Shown here: positions 1 to 9,464 of the stretch, one piece after another
Layout of the letters: each line of letters opens with the position of its first letter
Position numbering within the stretch: position 1 is the first letter of the stretch
Assembly: GCA_951812715.1 (NCBI GenBank)
Contig: OX638323.1
Span: 2,026,577-2,090,576, forward strand
DNA from: an uncultured Pseudohongiella sp.
GTDB lineage: Bacteria > Pseudomonadota > Gammaproteobacteria > Pseudomonadales > Pseudohongiellaceae
Length of the DNA stretch: 64,000 nt
Reading direction: 5' to 3'
Notes under the pieces: model-generated
Told to the model about the DNA's origin: nothing
The model's input: the letters and a program-made list of their open reading frames with translations, nothing else
The model's database searches: none
Made by a program: the position numbers and the translations under genes

Positions 1-1204
1 GGTGCATGCCATTGCCCCAAAGAATATAGGTTTCCCAGGGACGGTCCGTCCGAAACTGGTTGGGCGCCGGAATCGCGCGGCGATCGAACATGGCGGAGAG
101 ATTGGCCGCGAAAACCAGCTGACCCTTTTTAACGGTGATTGATCGCAAACTGGAACGGGCAATCACCGCGTCTCGCGTGGCGCGACGGTAGATAACCGGA
201 TTATGCGGATTGAAACGCAATGCCTCCCACAGGCACTGGCTCATGAGGTCGTGGTCGCCCGAGCGGGCCGCGCGCCGCGCGCAAGCCAACGCCTTCGGTC
301 TGCGTAGCAATTCGTCCAGCGCCAGACAACACGCCTTGGAAATAGTCGGAATAGCGCCGACAAGAATTCCCAACAGATTGTTTCTGATTCCCAGATCGCT
401 CATCCCGGGCGTGCCGGCGGCCTGCAGCGCAAGGCATCTATTCAACACGTCATCGGCGCCGGTCGGCGTCGCCTTCCTGGCGGCGACCGCTGCGTCAAGA
501 TAGCTCCGCAGCTCCGAGGCGTCCCGCATGGCTTTTTTCCCGATCTCGGGACTCGCTCCGAGATCACCGAAAAGATAGTAAAAGAGTACGGCGGTCCATC
601 TCTGCATGGCGTCGGCGGACGGCCCGCCCACGCCGAAATAGGTGTTGGTCATATCCCACGGCACCTGAAGTGTTAATCCCGGCGGCAAATCCAGTTTCCC
701 ACCGCTTTCGGCCACCAGTTTTTCCGCCAGAGCCGATGCTCGCGGCAGGACTATTTCGGACACGTCGCTGCGCCGCGCCGCCAGCCGCATGGCCGAAACG
801 TCGCGCTCGTATTCCCATCCTGGCTGCATTCCCAAAAAGAAATTGCTGCCGCCGGTCAGTTCGCGCATTCTCGGACCGTAAACCACCTCGAAATCCTCGT
901 CTCGGGACAGAACGTCAAGTACGTCTTGCCGCCGGGTCACGATGCTGGCGCCGGTGTTTTCGTAGGATTTGACGAATGTCCGCGAAATCGTCACATTGGG
1001 CAAGAACGCTCGCAAGGCGGAGAGAATGGCTCGCTGCGTCGGCGCGGCGGCAAACCTGGCGGCCAGACGATCTTGCAATGTACCCTGACCGATTAAAGCC
1101 GACAGCCCAATTCCGATTACATGGATAGCGGCCCATGCCCCCTCCAGCCAAATGAGGATTTGCCGCGAGGGCGCCACAACGATGTTTTTTGCGAAGGAAA
1201 GCAT
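1..1204 (-). CDS. Cytochrome P450, C-terminus cut by window edge
   Basis: I translated this frame by hand; it stays open for 401 codons from an ATG at 1204 to the window edge. The K-helix ExxR motif is EALR at residues 327-330. The heme-loop start is DRPWETYILWGNGMH at 387-401, and the ligand cysteine would fall just outside the window. The I-helix region reads LLGILVGAIPTISKA (277-291) and lacks the usual acid-alcohol (D/E)T pair. In known P450s that change goes with peroxide-using or rearranging activity rather than O2 activation; applying this here is inference. Residues 22-40 are hydrophobic. No good Shine-Dalgarno precedes the ATG, so the start is uncertain. It follows the DyP peroxidase gene on the same strand with a 120-bp gap and is probably co-transcribed. 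The substrate cannot be predicted. Confidence 0.8.
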   Translation of the reverse strand, partial: MLSFAKNIVVAPSRQILIWLEGAWAAIHVIGIGLSALIGQGTLQDRLAARFAAAPTQRAILSALRAFLPNVTISRTFVKSYENTGASIVTRRQDVLDVLSRDEDFEVVYGPRMRELTGGSNFFLGMQPGWEYERDVSAMRLAARRSDVSEIVLPRASALAEKLVAESGGKLDLPPGLTLQVPWDMTNTYFGVGGPSADAMQRWTAVLFYYLFGDLGASPEIGKKAMRDASELRSYLDAAVAARKATPTGADDVLNRCLALQAAGTPGMSDLGIRNNLLGILVGAIPTISKACCLALDELLRRPKALACARRAARSGDHDLMSQCLWEALRFNPHNPVIYRRATRDAVIARSSLRSITVKKGQLVFAANLSAMFDRRAIPAPNQFRTDRPWETYILWGNGMH

Positions 1205-1323
1205 TGCAATGTTCTCGGCGGCAAGCGCGATTCGCCAACGTATCCCGCCATAATGCCGGCGGTGAAGTCCACTGTGAAGCCTCTTTGTCCGTGTACAGGC
1301 GTTATTATTACCGTGCTCAATCG

Positions 1324-2940
1324 TCAGCTTGGATCCACGATTCCTTCACTAATCATCCGCAGCGCCGTCAGGCTCGGCAGAAAGAAATAGCCTCCGCCGC
1401 GCGTCTCGACAAATCGCGGAATACCGCTGCAGAAATAGGGCGCCTTATTCGAGCCCGGCTCCGCGGGGAAAATCATGCGGCCGGTACCCTTGCCGGCTAC
1501 CATTTCATGGCTTCCGACCAGTGGATCCTTGTCGTTAGCGGTTTTGAAATCGTTACCGTAATTGATCCATTGTTGTTGCACGAACTCGAATTGGCGTTCG
1601 ATGCTGGCGCCGATCGACATGAAGATGATGCCATGATTGCCATCGTCGTTCGAACTCTCGTCCGACTCGCCGTAAGGCAGCCCCCTGCGCAATATCCGCC
1701 GCCGATTGATCAGCGCGCCCGGCGTCTCGAAAGCGCCCTTGACGCCGAATTCCAAGGCGCCGCGCGGATTCGCGCGGCGCATATGAGCGCTGATGGGACA
1801 GCGGCCGCCAGCCAGGTCATTTTGGTAGTTGAAGCCAACGAATTTGCTAGCAAGTTTGGCGTATTCCAATTTGGCGGCGGCCCTCGCGACCTGGTTCGCC
1901 GCCGCCGCCACCGCCTTCTTGGCCGCGGCAAACTCGGCCACGAAGCGGTCGGCTTCCTTTTTTGTCGAATAGCTCGTTATTGGCGCGCCGTGTCTCCAGC
2001 GCCCGGCGAATTTGGCCGCTACCTCTTCGCTCCCGTCGGGCAGATCCTTTCCCTTTTCCTCGATGTAGCGGTTGAAGGAGCCCACGTTTTGGTGAAGTTT
2101 GCGGTAGACCAGATACGAACCATTGTAGGAAAGATAACGCGGAATGGGCGCCTTGGGGAGTTCCTGAGCTTCATCCCGATGTCCCAGAATAAATTCTCCG
2201 GTCTTCAGCGGCGCCCATCCGTCTGGCGACTCCGGCGACTTTCGCGTCGGCTTGCCGGCCCCGGTAACGTACGAAGGATCGGTGAGGGTTCCCTCGAAAA
2301 ACGGATTGCTGATGCCATCTACATAACCGAAGTGCTCTTTCCGCGTCGGCTCGCCTTTGCTGTCGCGCCGGGCGCCGGCATCCTGAAACGGGAGGTTCTC
2401 GGCGCCGTTTTCGCCCCGGTGCCCGCAAAGCTGAATCACGCCGCCATTGGTGTTCGCCAGTATGCTTCGGATTTTCGCATAGCGCTCTTCCAGGGCTGGT
2501 TTTGTCTGCCCATTTATGGACAGCCAGATATCCACGCGATGGTCCTTGCTGTTCCAGACAGCGTCCCAGTAGCTGGGCGCGCTGCTGCCCGTGTCTCCCA
2601 GAATCTCGCCCCGCTCCCGCATTCCCATGGAAAATTCCTCGGGGAAACTGTGCAGACTCCTCTCCGGAAGGCCGATGCGCTTTAGACCGTGATAGCTGAA
2701 GGCGATATTCGTTGTCGCCCCTGGTTTGGGCATCTTCTCGCCATCGTCTCCCGGACGCGCCCAGGGAGCGGCGGTGGTAACGAGCGGGAGTAAATCGCGA
2801 ACAAATTGACGACCCATCGCGGGGGTTTTGATTGCAAAAAGTATATATCTAGCATACGTGAAATCCTGGCGCGCGTAGGTTTTTAGAACGTTTCCCTGAA
2901 TATCATGCAGGTCCAGTTGTTTGGTCATTGCTGTATCCAT
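1324..2940 (-). CDS. DyP-type heme peroxidase
   Basis: Dye-decolorizing peroxidase of 538 aa, expected to use H2O2 to oxidise bulky substrates with heme. The distal GxxDG motif is GYVDG (205-209). The proximal heme-ligand region is CPISAHMRRANPR with His386 as likely ligand, and an Arg-rich stretch (NRRRILRRG) follows. It is longer than the compact bacterial DyPs. An Ala/Lys-rich, coiled-coil-like insertion (about 327-365) sits just before the proximal His. No signal peptide or Tat motif is seen, so it is probably cytoplasmic. A second ATG lies four codons in (2928), and neither start has a clear ribosome site. It is flanked by P450 and two unknown genes on the same strand, suggesting one oxidative pathway. 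Confidence 0.88.
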   Translation of the reverse strand: MDTAMTKQLDLHDIQGNVLKTYARQDFTYARYILFAIKTPAMGRQFVRDLLPLVTTAAPWARPGDDGEKMPKPGATTNIAFSYHGLKRIGLPERSLHSFPEEFSMGMRERGEILGDTGSSAPSYWDAVWNSKDHRVDIWLSINGQTKPALEERYAKIRSILANTNGGVIQLCGHRGENGAENLPFQDAGARRDSKGEPTRKEHFGYVDGISNPFFEGTLTDPSYVTGAGKPTRKSPESPDGWAPLKTGEFILGHRDEAQELPKAPIPRYLSYNGSYLVYRKLHQNVGSFNRYIEEKGKDLPDGSEEVAAKFAGRWRHGAPITSYSTKKEADRFVAEFAAAKKAVAAAANQVARAAAKLEYAKLASKFVGFNYQNDLAGGRCPISAHMRRANPRGALEFGVKGAFETPGALINRRRILRRGLPYGESDESSNDDGNHGIIFMSIGASIERQFEFVQQQWINYGNDFKTANDKDPLVGSHEMVAGKGTGRMIFPAEPGSNKAPYFCSGIPRFVETRGGGYFFLPSLTALRMISEGIVDPS

Positions 2941-2981
2941 TCGTGGAAACGACTAATGACAGCGTCGCTTCGACCCCGCGT

Positions 2982-3623
2982 TCACGAGCCGTCCGCGATG
3001 CTGGCGTTCGGGTGAAGATGTCCAGGCGGCCAAGTGGGGTAAGCGAGATTAAACGGCTGGGTTTGCTCCACGAATTTATTGAAATTCTGCTGCAATCGCT
3101 CCGGGCTTGCTCCCTGGTTGGCATACGCAAAACGCGAAAATTCCTGCTTCAAATATAGCGCCTTGAGCTGTTCGGCGAGAGAGTCATCGGTTGAGCCATT
3201 GAAAACCAGCGCATTATCAACCTGGCATCGCTTGACGTAGTCAGCGAAACCTTCCGCATCCGTGACATTTTCGAAACCAACGCAGAACCGCCAAATCGCC
3301 TTCACGCCTTCTTTGTTCGAGTTCCACATTCCCCGGACATAGGCGTCTCTGTCGCCGTGGAAGTTCGATGAGAACACGAGATACCTAGATTTCAAATGTT
3401 CCTCCTTGCAATCGAATCCTTCATAAAAAACATCGTTGAGGACATAGAATCTGGCAAAATAGGTGTTTGGCGCTTTCGCCATGGGGCTGCCGTCTTCGGT
3501 ATCGAGATTTTGCAGATAGCAACGAAGAATCTCGGCGCAAGAACTACCATCCTGGCTCTCATTCCTGATCGGGCACAGCAATGTCAGCCCATAGACTCTG
3601 CCGCTGGTGTTTTTCTTGAGCAT
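2982..3623 (-). CDS. Unknown protein of the P450/DyP cluster, paralogue 1
   Basis: No named family recognised; 213 aa. The frame is open 18 codons further upstream, but ATG 3623 is preceded by AGGAG (3634-3638) at normal distance, which decides the start. Residues about 80-100 contain YLVFSSNFHGDRDAYV, resembling AYMFFFSNFNGSWAQYV in the next gene upstream. The two therefore look like diverged members of one fold, both with a conserved FxSNF-aromatic core. There is no signal peptide or transmembrane helix. It sits 41 bp from both the DyP gene and its paralogue in a same-strand run, so co-transcription is likely. A role as accessory or partner protein for the heme enzymes is only inference. 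Confidence 0.7.
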   Translation of the reverse strand: MLKKNTSGRVYGLTLLCPIRNESQDGSSCAEILRCYLQNLDTEDGSPMAKAPNTYFARFYVLNDVFYEGFDCKEEHLKSRYLVFSSNFHGDRDAYVRGMWNSNKEGVKAIWRFCVGFENVTDAEGFADYVKRCQVDNALVFNGSTDDSLAEQLKALYLKQEFSRFAYANQGASPERLQQNFNKFVEQTQPFNLAYPTWPPGHLHPNASIADGS

Positions 3624-3663
3624 TATGCTATTTCTCCTAACCGAACCATCCGTGGCGTCAAGG

Positions 3664-4305
3664 CTAGGTTTCCGCACCGTGTCTGCTTTCGAGCGCCGCC
3701 GCGGCCAGACTAACGATGGGAGTGGCCGCCATCAGGCTAAGATCGTTTTGTAGTTCGTTGAGCAAGGCCCGATACTTGTTCGCGAAATCCGCGGGCGGCG
3801 CATTTCTGGTGTCTTCGATAAACGCCCCCAACGCTCTTTTAATTCTTTTGGCAGCCTTGACATCGTTTGATGAAGCGCAGGGGTAGGCATTGTAGTAGTG
3901 GTCGGTACAAATTTGATTGTAGTTAATATAGGCGTGGAAAGGCTGCAAAGGAACGGACTTGGGGTACTTCAGATTCTTTCGCCAAAACAAGTCCAACCCT
4001 CGCGGAATGGACATGTGGAACGAATCTACGTATTGCGCCCAACTGCCGTTAAAATTACTGAAAAAGAACATGTAAGCATATTCGATGTCTTCTTTCGGCT
4101 GGCTGCTATCGAGACGAGGGAACTGGCCAGGTTTGACAATGGCCCATTGCGCATAGTGGATGAGTGAAAGCGTTTCCAGACCGTTCAGGACCCTCAAACC
4201 CGGTAGTTGAGCGCCCCAAAAGATTAGCTTGTTAATCCATGCCGTGGATCGCTTCAGCGGTGTCACCACGTTCATCGCATAGGATTTGCCCGCAAGATTC
4301 GACAT
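3664..4305 (-). CDS. Unknown protein of the P450/DyP cluster, paralogue 2
   Basis: 213-aa protein of unrecognised family and first gene of the minus-strand P450/DyP run. It has an N-terminal segment rich in aromatic and hydrophobic residues, then the AYMFFFSNFNGSWAQYV motif shared in pattern with its downstream neighbour, followed by GLDLFWRKNLKYP. The C-terminus has a hydrophobic stretch (SLMAATPIVSLAAAAL) that might touch a membrane. The ATG at 4305 has only a weak GAG upstream. Two adjacent copies of one fold beside a peroxidase and a P450 suggest a heterodimer or scaffold, but no function can be assigned from sequence alone. Confidence 0.65.
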   Translation of the reverse strand: MSNLAGKSYAMNVVTPLKRSTAWINKLIFWGAQLPGLRVLNGLETLSLIHYAQWAIVKPGQFPRLDSSQPKEDIEYAYMFFFSNFNGSWAQYVDSFHMSIPRGLDLFWRKNLKYPKSVPLQPFHAYINYNQICTDHYYNAYPCASSNDVKAAKRIKRALGAFIEDTRNAPPADFANKYRALLNELQNDLSLMAATPIVSLAAAALESRHGAET

Positions 4306-4944
4306 GTAACACTCAGCCAGATTTGTCGCGCCACTTGCTATTTAGTTCGTGGTCCTTGCGGCAGTATCTCAAACAACGATGGGATTTGCACAGTCCTGAA
4401 AGGCGATGGAGCCCGAAAAATGCCAATGCAGCGAACAATCGACCCGATTGATGGCTTCGACCTGCGTTCTTGTCCGTCACCGTTCGTCGGTTTAGCAGGT
4501 TGCGGAAAACTGCTTTGCTTATGCTGTGTACGCCGGGACGTTTGTAATCTACTGATTGTACGAGCTAAAAATCACGGATACCGTACTATTGGGTTTAATT
4601 CGGGAGTTTATCCGCGACCTGTGTAGAGCGCTTGGCGATCACCAGCTACCGAAGCAAGCCATTCGGCCAAGCGAATTGGCTGTCCACCCGGACAAATTGT
4701 CCGCGCGGACCAGAGCACGGCCGCGTTTCGCCGCTCGCGGACAGGAACATTTCTCCAGGTGTTGCATCCACGGCTCGGCAACTGCAATACGCGGTTGCGC
4801 CGCTGGCAACGCCGGATTGCCCCACCCTCCGGGCAAACTTTATTGGAGACTTTTGCGACTAACCCCCCTGATTGCGCGCGAACGACGGTAGGTTTCGCGC
4901 TCGCGCCACTTGCAGCGAGATTCCGGCAGCCGACAGGAAACCCG
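4306..4944. other. Gene-free divergent intergenic region
   Basis: 639 bp between the minus-strand oxidative cluster and the plus-strand T2SS operon. Open frames here lack ribosome sites, domains and sensible composition. I see no convincing promoter hexamers, hairpin terminator or repeat. It must hold the promoters of both operons. Confidence 0.6.
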
Positions 4945-6210
4945 ATGTATACGCAGTTCCCAAGCTCATGGTCAGCCTGGCTGCCGCCAGCGCTCCGGCG
5001 CCTGCTGTTTGCCGACCCCGGTCGCGAACTGCTGCGGCAGGTCGACGCCACCTTGCTGATATTCGGCAATCAGGTGTTGCATGTGGAAACCGGCAATGCC
5101 GCCGAGTTCAACCATGACCGCGGCGTGGTCGGCGCCAATACACTCGCCGCCTGCGCGCGCAAATTGCTTGGCGCCGGCAAGGAGTATTCGATTCTGTTGT
5201 TGTTGCCGCCCGGCGAATTCGCCGCCACCGGCACGGAAATGCCCGGGGTCAGCGGCGAGAACCTCCGGTCCGCTTTGCTGTTGCAGACGGAAAGCGTGCT
5301 GCCGGCCATGGAAGAACCGCTCGAATTGGCCGTGCACGACAGCAAGGACGGCGGCCAGGTCGCGTTGTGGATCAAATCCAAGCGGATCGGCGCTCTGCAC
5401 GAGGCATTCGCCGGCGAGGGGCTGTTTCTCGCCGCGGTCAAGCCGCGGATATTGCATAGCCAGGCGCCTCGTTCCGGACTCGTTGACGCCGACGGCGCTG
5501 GGCTCACCTTTGCCCAATCCTCGGCCGGAGTGCTGCGGCAATGGAAACACGCGGATGCCGGCGACCTGGAACAGGAAGAATTTGCCGGCCAATGGGATGG
5601 GGAACTGCGTGCGGCCTCCGGCGGAAAGTTGCACCGGCATGAATCCATGGCGCAATACGCCACCACGCTAGACCGCGAGGCGCACAAGGATTACAGTTTC
5701 TTTCCCGTCGCTGCCGTGACCCATTGCCGTCGGCGGGAGCAGCGCCGCCATGTGCTGCGCGCCTCCGCCGCGCTGGGCGTGATTGCGCTGCTCGCCGCCA
5801 CGCCTTTCATCTTTCAGCAGTTGCAGATCGGCGAACTGAACCGCCAGCTCGAATCGAGGCGGGAGCTGTCGGCGCCGGCCCGGGCGAACCGCCAGGTCGT
5901 GGTGGACTTCGAGAACCGCTGGGGCGCGATAGAAGACTTTCCCGATCAGGACGTGCGCGAGGCGATGTACACCTTGCAGCAGGTGCTCAATCCTAACCGC
6001 CTTTCCGATCTGGAAATTTCGGAAGGCGTTATTCGCATCCAGGGCACGAGCGAAGACCCCCAGTCGATATTGCAACAACTGGAACGGAACGTGGAGTTTA
6101 CCGAGGTCGTTTTCTCCCGCGCCACGAGCAATAACCAGTACTATATCGATCTGCGACTGGCCGACGTCAATTTCGAAGCCTACATGGCGCGCTATTTCCC
6201 GGACCGTTGA
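4945..6210 (+). CDS. gspL: Type II secretion inner-membrane protein GspL
   Basis: GspL ties the GspE ATPase to the inner-membrane platform. The 421-aa product has a long cytoplasmic actin-like region (about 1-265), one transmembrane helix (around RASAALGVIALLAATPFIF) and a periplasmic ferredoxin-like C-terminus. The frame is open 62 codons upstream, but ATG 4945 has AGGAAA at the right distance and begins a typical GspL N-terminus. It is the first gene of the operon, ahead of gspM with only 3 bp between them. Having L and M at the front instead of the end is a departure from the common C-to-N order. Confidence 0.85.
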   Translation: MYTQFPSSWSAWLPPALRRLLFADPGRELLRQVDATLLIFGNQVLHVETGNAAEFNHDRGVVGANTLAACARKLLGAGKEYSILLLLPPGEFAATGTEMPGVSGENLRSALLLQTESVLPAMEEPLELAVHDSKDGGQVALWIKSKRIGALHEAFAGEGLFLAAVKPRILHSQAPRSGLVDADGAGLTFAQSSAGVLRQWKHADAGDLEQEEFAGQWDGELRAASGGKLHRHESMAQYATTLDREAHKDYSFFPVAAVTHCRRREQRRHVLRASAALGVIALLAATPFIFQQLQIGELNRQLESRRELSAPARANRQVVVDFENRWGAIEDFPDQDVREAMYTLQQVLNPNRLSDLEISEGVIRIQGTSEDPQSILQQLERNVEFTEVVFSRATSNNQYYIDLRLADVNFEAYMARYFPDR

Positions 6211-6213
6211 GCC

Positions 6214-6771
6214 ATGGCGATTTCCGCGCGCGAACGAATCATGTTGTTGCTGCTGGCGGTGGTTCTGGCAGTGTTCTTCGCCAGTTACATCATTCCCGCG
6301 ATCGGCCGCTGGAGCGATCAGCGTCAGGATCTCATCGACAACCTGCGACTTGCCGTCGAGCGCGAGCAGGCGCTGATCGATAACCGCGCCGACTGGGAGC
6401 AGCGGCGCTCCAGTGTGGAATTGCAGGAAACCGAAATGGAACTCGGCATTTTCTCCGGCGCCACGATTCCGCTGATCGAAGCGGCGATCCAGCAGGATCT
6501 TTCACGTTACGCCAGGGAATTCGGCCTGACGGTGAATTCCACCCGGCTGGCGGAACGGCTCGAAACCGAGGGCTGGCTGCTGGTCAGTCAGGAGATGTCG
6601 TTCCGCACCAGCGACTCCAATCGCACCATAGCCTTCCTCGAAAGACTGAGCCAGTCCCTGCCGCGCTTGCGCGTCACCGATTTCAGCCTCAGCCGCAGTC
6701 GCACCCAATACACCGGTTCGATTACCGTGGTCGGCTTCGCCCGCACGGATAATGCCGCGGCGCCGCTATAG
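6214..6771 (+). CDS. gspM: Type II secretion protein GspM
   Basis: 185-aa bitopic protein expected to bind GspL in the inner-membrane platform. It has a short cytoplasmic N-terminus (MAISARER), one transmembrane helix (about residues 9-29), a predicted coiled coil (about 35-75) and a periplasmic ferredoxin-like domain ending in a beta-rich segment. Size and topology fit GspM. It starts 3 bp after gspL and ends 11 bp before gspE. The family is poorly conserved, so the name rests partly on gene order. Confidence 0.78.
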   Translation: MAISARERIMLLLLAVVLAVFFASYIIPAIGRWSDQRQDLIDNLRLAVEREQALIDNRADWEQRRSSVELQETEMELGIFSGATIPLIEAAIQQDLSRYAREFGLTVNSTRLAERLETEGWLLVSQEMSFRTSDSNRTIAFLERLSQSLPRLRVTDFSLSRSRTQYTGSITVVGFARTDNAAAPL

Positions 6772-6782
6772 GAATCCGGGAC

Positions 6783-8246
6783 ATGGCCTTCACATCGATC
6801 AACTTGCCGGTCTTCTCGCAATTGCTGGAGCCCTTGGGTATTGCGCCCGAGCGGGATTTCGAACGATCGGGCCAACTCGTCTGCGACCATCTGCCGGCTA
6901 TTGAGCAACGGGCGAAGATCCGCTTTATCCTCGGCGAACCGGTGCGATTCCGCATGGCCCCTGACGACGAGGTGCGGCGCCTGGCCCGGCATTGGCGCGC
7001 CGAATTGTCGCCGAAAATCGAAAGCGACGACGAAGAACTGCTCGCCACGGGGTTCGAGGACGACGACGAACTGCTTGACTTGGCCTCGGAAGCGCCCATC
7101 ATCCGCCTCGTCAATCATCTGTTTGCCCGCGCTCTCGATCTGAACTCAAGCGACATCCATTTCGAACCCGGCGAATCCAGCCTCGACGTGCGCTGCCGGG
7201 TTGATGGCATCATGACCGTGATCGAGCGCCTGCCGGTTCGAATTCATACCGCGGTCGCATCGAGGCTCAAACTCATGGCCCGGCTCGATATCGGCGAGAA
7301 ACGCCTGCCCCAGGACGGCCGCATCAACTACCAGCTTGGCAGCCGGCAACTTGACATGCGCGTTTCCACCTTGCCCGGCGTACATGGCGAATCCGTCGTG
7401 CTGCGCATTCTCGACCGCAGCGACATGGCGGTCGATCTGCACGAGCTTGGCATGCCGTCCCAGGTGTTGCGCAACTATCAGTCCGTAATCAATCAGCCTC
7501 ACGGCATGGTGCTGATCACCGGCCCCACCGGCAGCGGCAAGACCACGACCTTGTACGCGACGCTGGAAAAGATCAGCAACGACACGCAGAAGATCATCAC
7601 CGTGGAAGATCCGGTGGAATACCAGTTGCCGGGCATCACCCAGATTCAGGTCAACCCGGTCATAGGCCTCGGGTTTGCCCAGGGCCTGCGCTCCATTGTG
7701 CGACAGGATCCGGATGTGCTCATGGTCGGCGAGATTCGCGATCACGACACCGCCGAGATCGCCATCGAATCGGCGCTCACCGGACACCTCGTTTTCTCCA
7801 CCTTGCATACCAACGACGCCGCCGGCGCGATCACCCGGCTGCAGGATATGGGCGTGGAGGGCTACCTGATCAGTTCCAGCGTGCTCGCGGTCCAGGCCCA
7901 GCGTCTGGTGCGGCGGATCTGCACCGATTGCGCGGAACAGCGGGAACTGCATCCGGACGAAGCCGCGGTGCTGCGGATCGACGCCGCCGGCTGGCCGCCG
8001 GTGCGCCGCGGCGCCGGCTGCGAGCGTTGCGGCAACACCGGCTATCGTGGCCGCATCGGGCTCTATGAACTGATGCCGATGAGCGACGAGATCCGCCATC
8101 GCATCGCCAGCGGCGCCGACGCCAACGAAATTCGCGAACAGGCAATCGCCGAAGGGATGCGCACCTTGCGTCAGGACGCGCTCGACAAGTTGCGCGATGG
8201 AATGACCACGCCGGAAGAAGTGGTGCGGGTAACACGGGCGATATGA
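6783..8246 (+). CDS. gspE: Type II secretion ATPase GspE
   Basis: Cytoplasmic hexameric ATPase that powers pseudopilus assembly; 487 aa, normal length. It has an N-terminal GspE/MshE-type domain, then the ATPase with Walker A GPTGSGKTTTLYA, an Asp/His-box region and Walker B with LMVGEIRDHDTAEIA. It also has the zinc-binding tetracysteine module (CTDC ... CERC) in the C-terminal part that is typical of GspE. The stop overlaps the gspF start (ATGA), implying translational coupling. Confidence 0.95.
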   Translation: MAFTSINLPVFSQLLEPLGIAPERDFERSGQLVCDHLPAIEQRAKIRFILGEPVRFRMAPDDEVRRLARHWRAELSPKIESDDEELLATGFEDDDELLDLASEAPIIRLVNHLFARALDLNSSDIHFEPGESSLDVRCRVDGIMTVIERLPVRIHTAVASRLKLMARLDIGEKRLPQDGRINYQLGSRQLDMRVSTLPGVHGESVVLRILDRSDMAVDLHELGMPSQVLRNYQSVINQPHGMVLITGPTGSGKTTTLYATLEKISNDTQKIITVEDPVEYQLPGITQIQVNPVIGLGFAQGLRSIVRQDPDVLMVGEIRDHDTAEIAIESALTGHLVFSTLHTNDAAGAITRLQDMGVEGYLISSSVLAVQAQRLVRRICTDCAEQRELHPDEAAVLRIDAAGWPPVRRGAGCERCGNTGYRGRIGLYELMPMSDEIRHRIASGADANEIREQAIAEGMRTLRQDALDKLRDGMTTPEEVVRVTRAI

Positions 8247-9448
8247 GCGTGCAAACCTTCAAATATCAGGCTTTCGATACCAGTGGCAAGCGCCACGGCG
8301 GCACGCTGGAGGCCGAGACCGAACGCGAAGCCGTGCGTATTCTGCAAGGGCGCCGGCTCACGCCGATTCGGGTTCAGCCCGGCAAGGCCTCGAACTGGAG
8401 CTTCGAGCGGCGCCGGATCTCGGCTGCCGGCCTGCTCGATTTCACCAACGGCCTGTGTATTCTGGTGGAAGCCCGGGTGCCCCTCGACCGCTCATTGCGC
8501 CTGCTCGAAGGCATTACCGAATCCGCCGCCATGCGCGAACTGGTGCGCGGGCTGCTGCGGGAAGTGAAAGAGGGCAGCAGCCTGGCGGAAGCCATGGAGC
8601 AGCATCCCCAGGTATTCAGCAAAATGTACGTCAATATCGTCCGTGCCGGCGAGGAAGGCGGCATCTTGCACGAATTGCTGCCCGATCTGGCGGAATTTCT
8701 TGAAAGTAACGCCAGAACCCGCCAATCCATCATCTCGGCCATGGTCTATCCGGTAGTGCTCATGGTCACCGGTATTCTTTCCGTCGCCCTGCTGATGGTG
8801 TTCGTCATCCCCCAGTTCGCCGCGATGTTCCAGGACGCCGGCGCCGAAATCCCGGCATCGGCGGCGTTTCTGCTGGCCATGAGTGAGTTTTTGAAGAATT
8901 ACGGCTACTTGGGCCTGGTGCTGGCGGGCCTGGCGATATTTGGCTGGATGCGGCTCGGCGCCAATCCCGCCGGGCGCCATCGCAAGGATCGTTTGCTGCT
9001 TTCGTTACCGCTCATGGGCAACCTGATTCTGTTTCGGGAATGCGCCTTGCTCGCGCGCACCATGGGCGCGCTGATGGGCGCTGGCATTCCTCTGATCCGC
9101 GCCTTGCGCGTGGCGCGGGAAGTGCTGGTGAACACGGTGCTGACGCGGGAACTCGCGCGGGTGGAAGAAGACGTTCGCGGCGGCGCCGGGCTTGGCGTCT
9201 CGCTGGAAAAAACCAATCGCTTTCCGACCTTGCTGCACCAGTTGGTAGGCGTCGGCGAAGAATCCGGTCGCACTTCGAGCATTCTGCTGAAAGCCGCGGA
9301 GACTTTCGATTCCTACGTGCGCAACCAGGTTGCCACCATGGTTTCGGCCTTGCAGCCGGCATTGATCATCATTCTCGCCATCGTCGTCGGTGGCATAACG
9401 ATTACCATGCTTTCGGCGGTGTTCAGCATGAACGCCGTGGAATTCTGA
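8243..9448 (+). CDS. gspF: Type II secretion platform protein GspF
   Basis: Polytopic inner-membrane platform protein of 401 aa, the usual size. Two repeated GspF domains are visible. The first contains the EGGILHELLPDLAEFLE-like segment and the first membrane helices (about 165-190 and 215-240). The second has GVGEESGRTSSILLKAAETF and a final C-terminal membrane helix. Its ATG overlaps the gspE stop. It is expected to contact GspE, GspL and the pseudopilins. Confidence 0.94.
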   Translation: MSVQTFKYQAFDTSGKRHGGTLEAETEREAVRILQGRRLTPIRVQPGKASNWSFERRRISAAGLLDFTNGLCILVEARVPLDRSLRLLEGITESAAMRELVRGLLREVKEGSSLAEAMEQHPQVFSKMYVNIVRAGEEGGILHELLPDLAEFLESNARTRQSIISAMVYPVVLMVTGILSVALLMVFVIPQFAAMFQDAGAEIPASAAFLLAMSEFLKNYGYLGLVLAGLAIFGWMRLGANPAGRHRKDRLLLSLPLMGNLILFRECALLARTMGALMGAGIPLIRALRVAREVLVNTVLTRELARVEEDVRGGAGLGVSLEKTNRFPTLLHQLVGVGEESGRTSSILLKAAETFDSYVRNQVATMVSALQPALIIILAIVVGGITITMLSAVFSMNAVEF

Positions 9449-9464
9449 CCAGGAGTTCGCCGTA

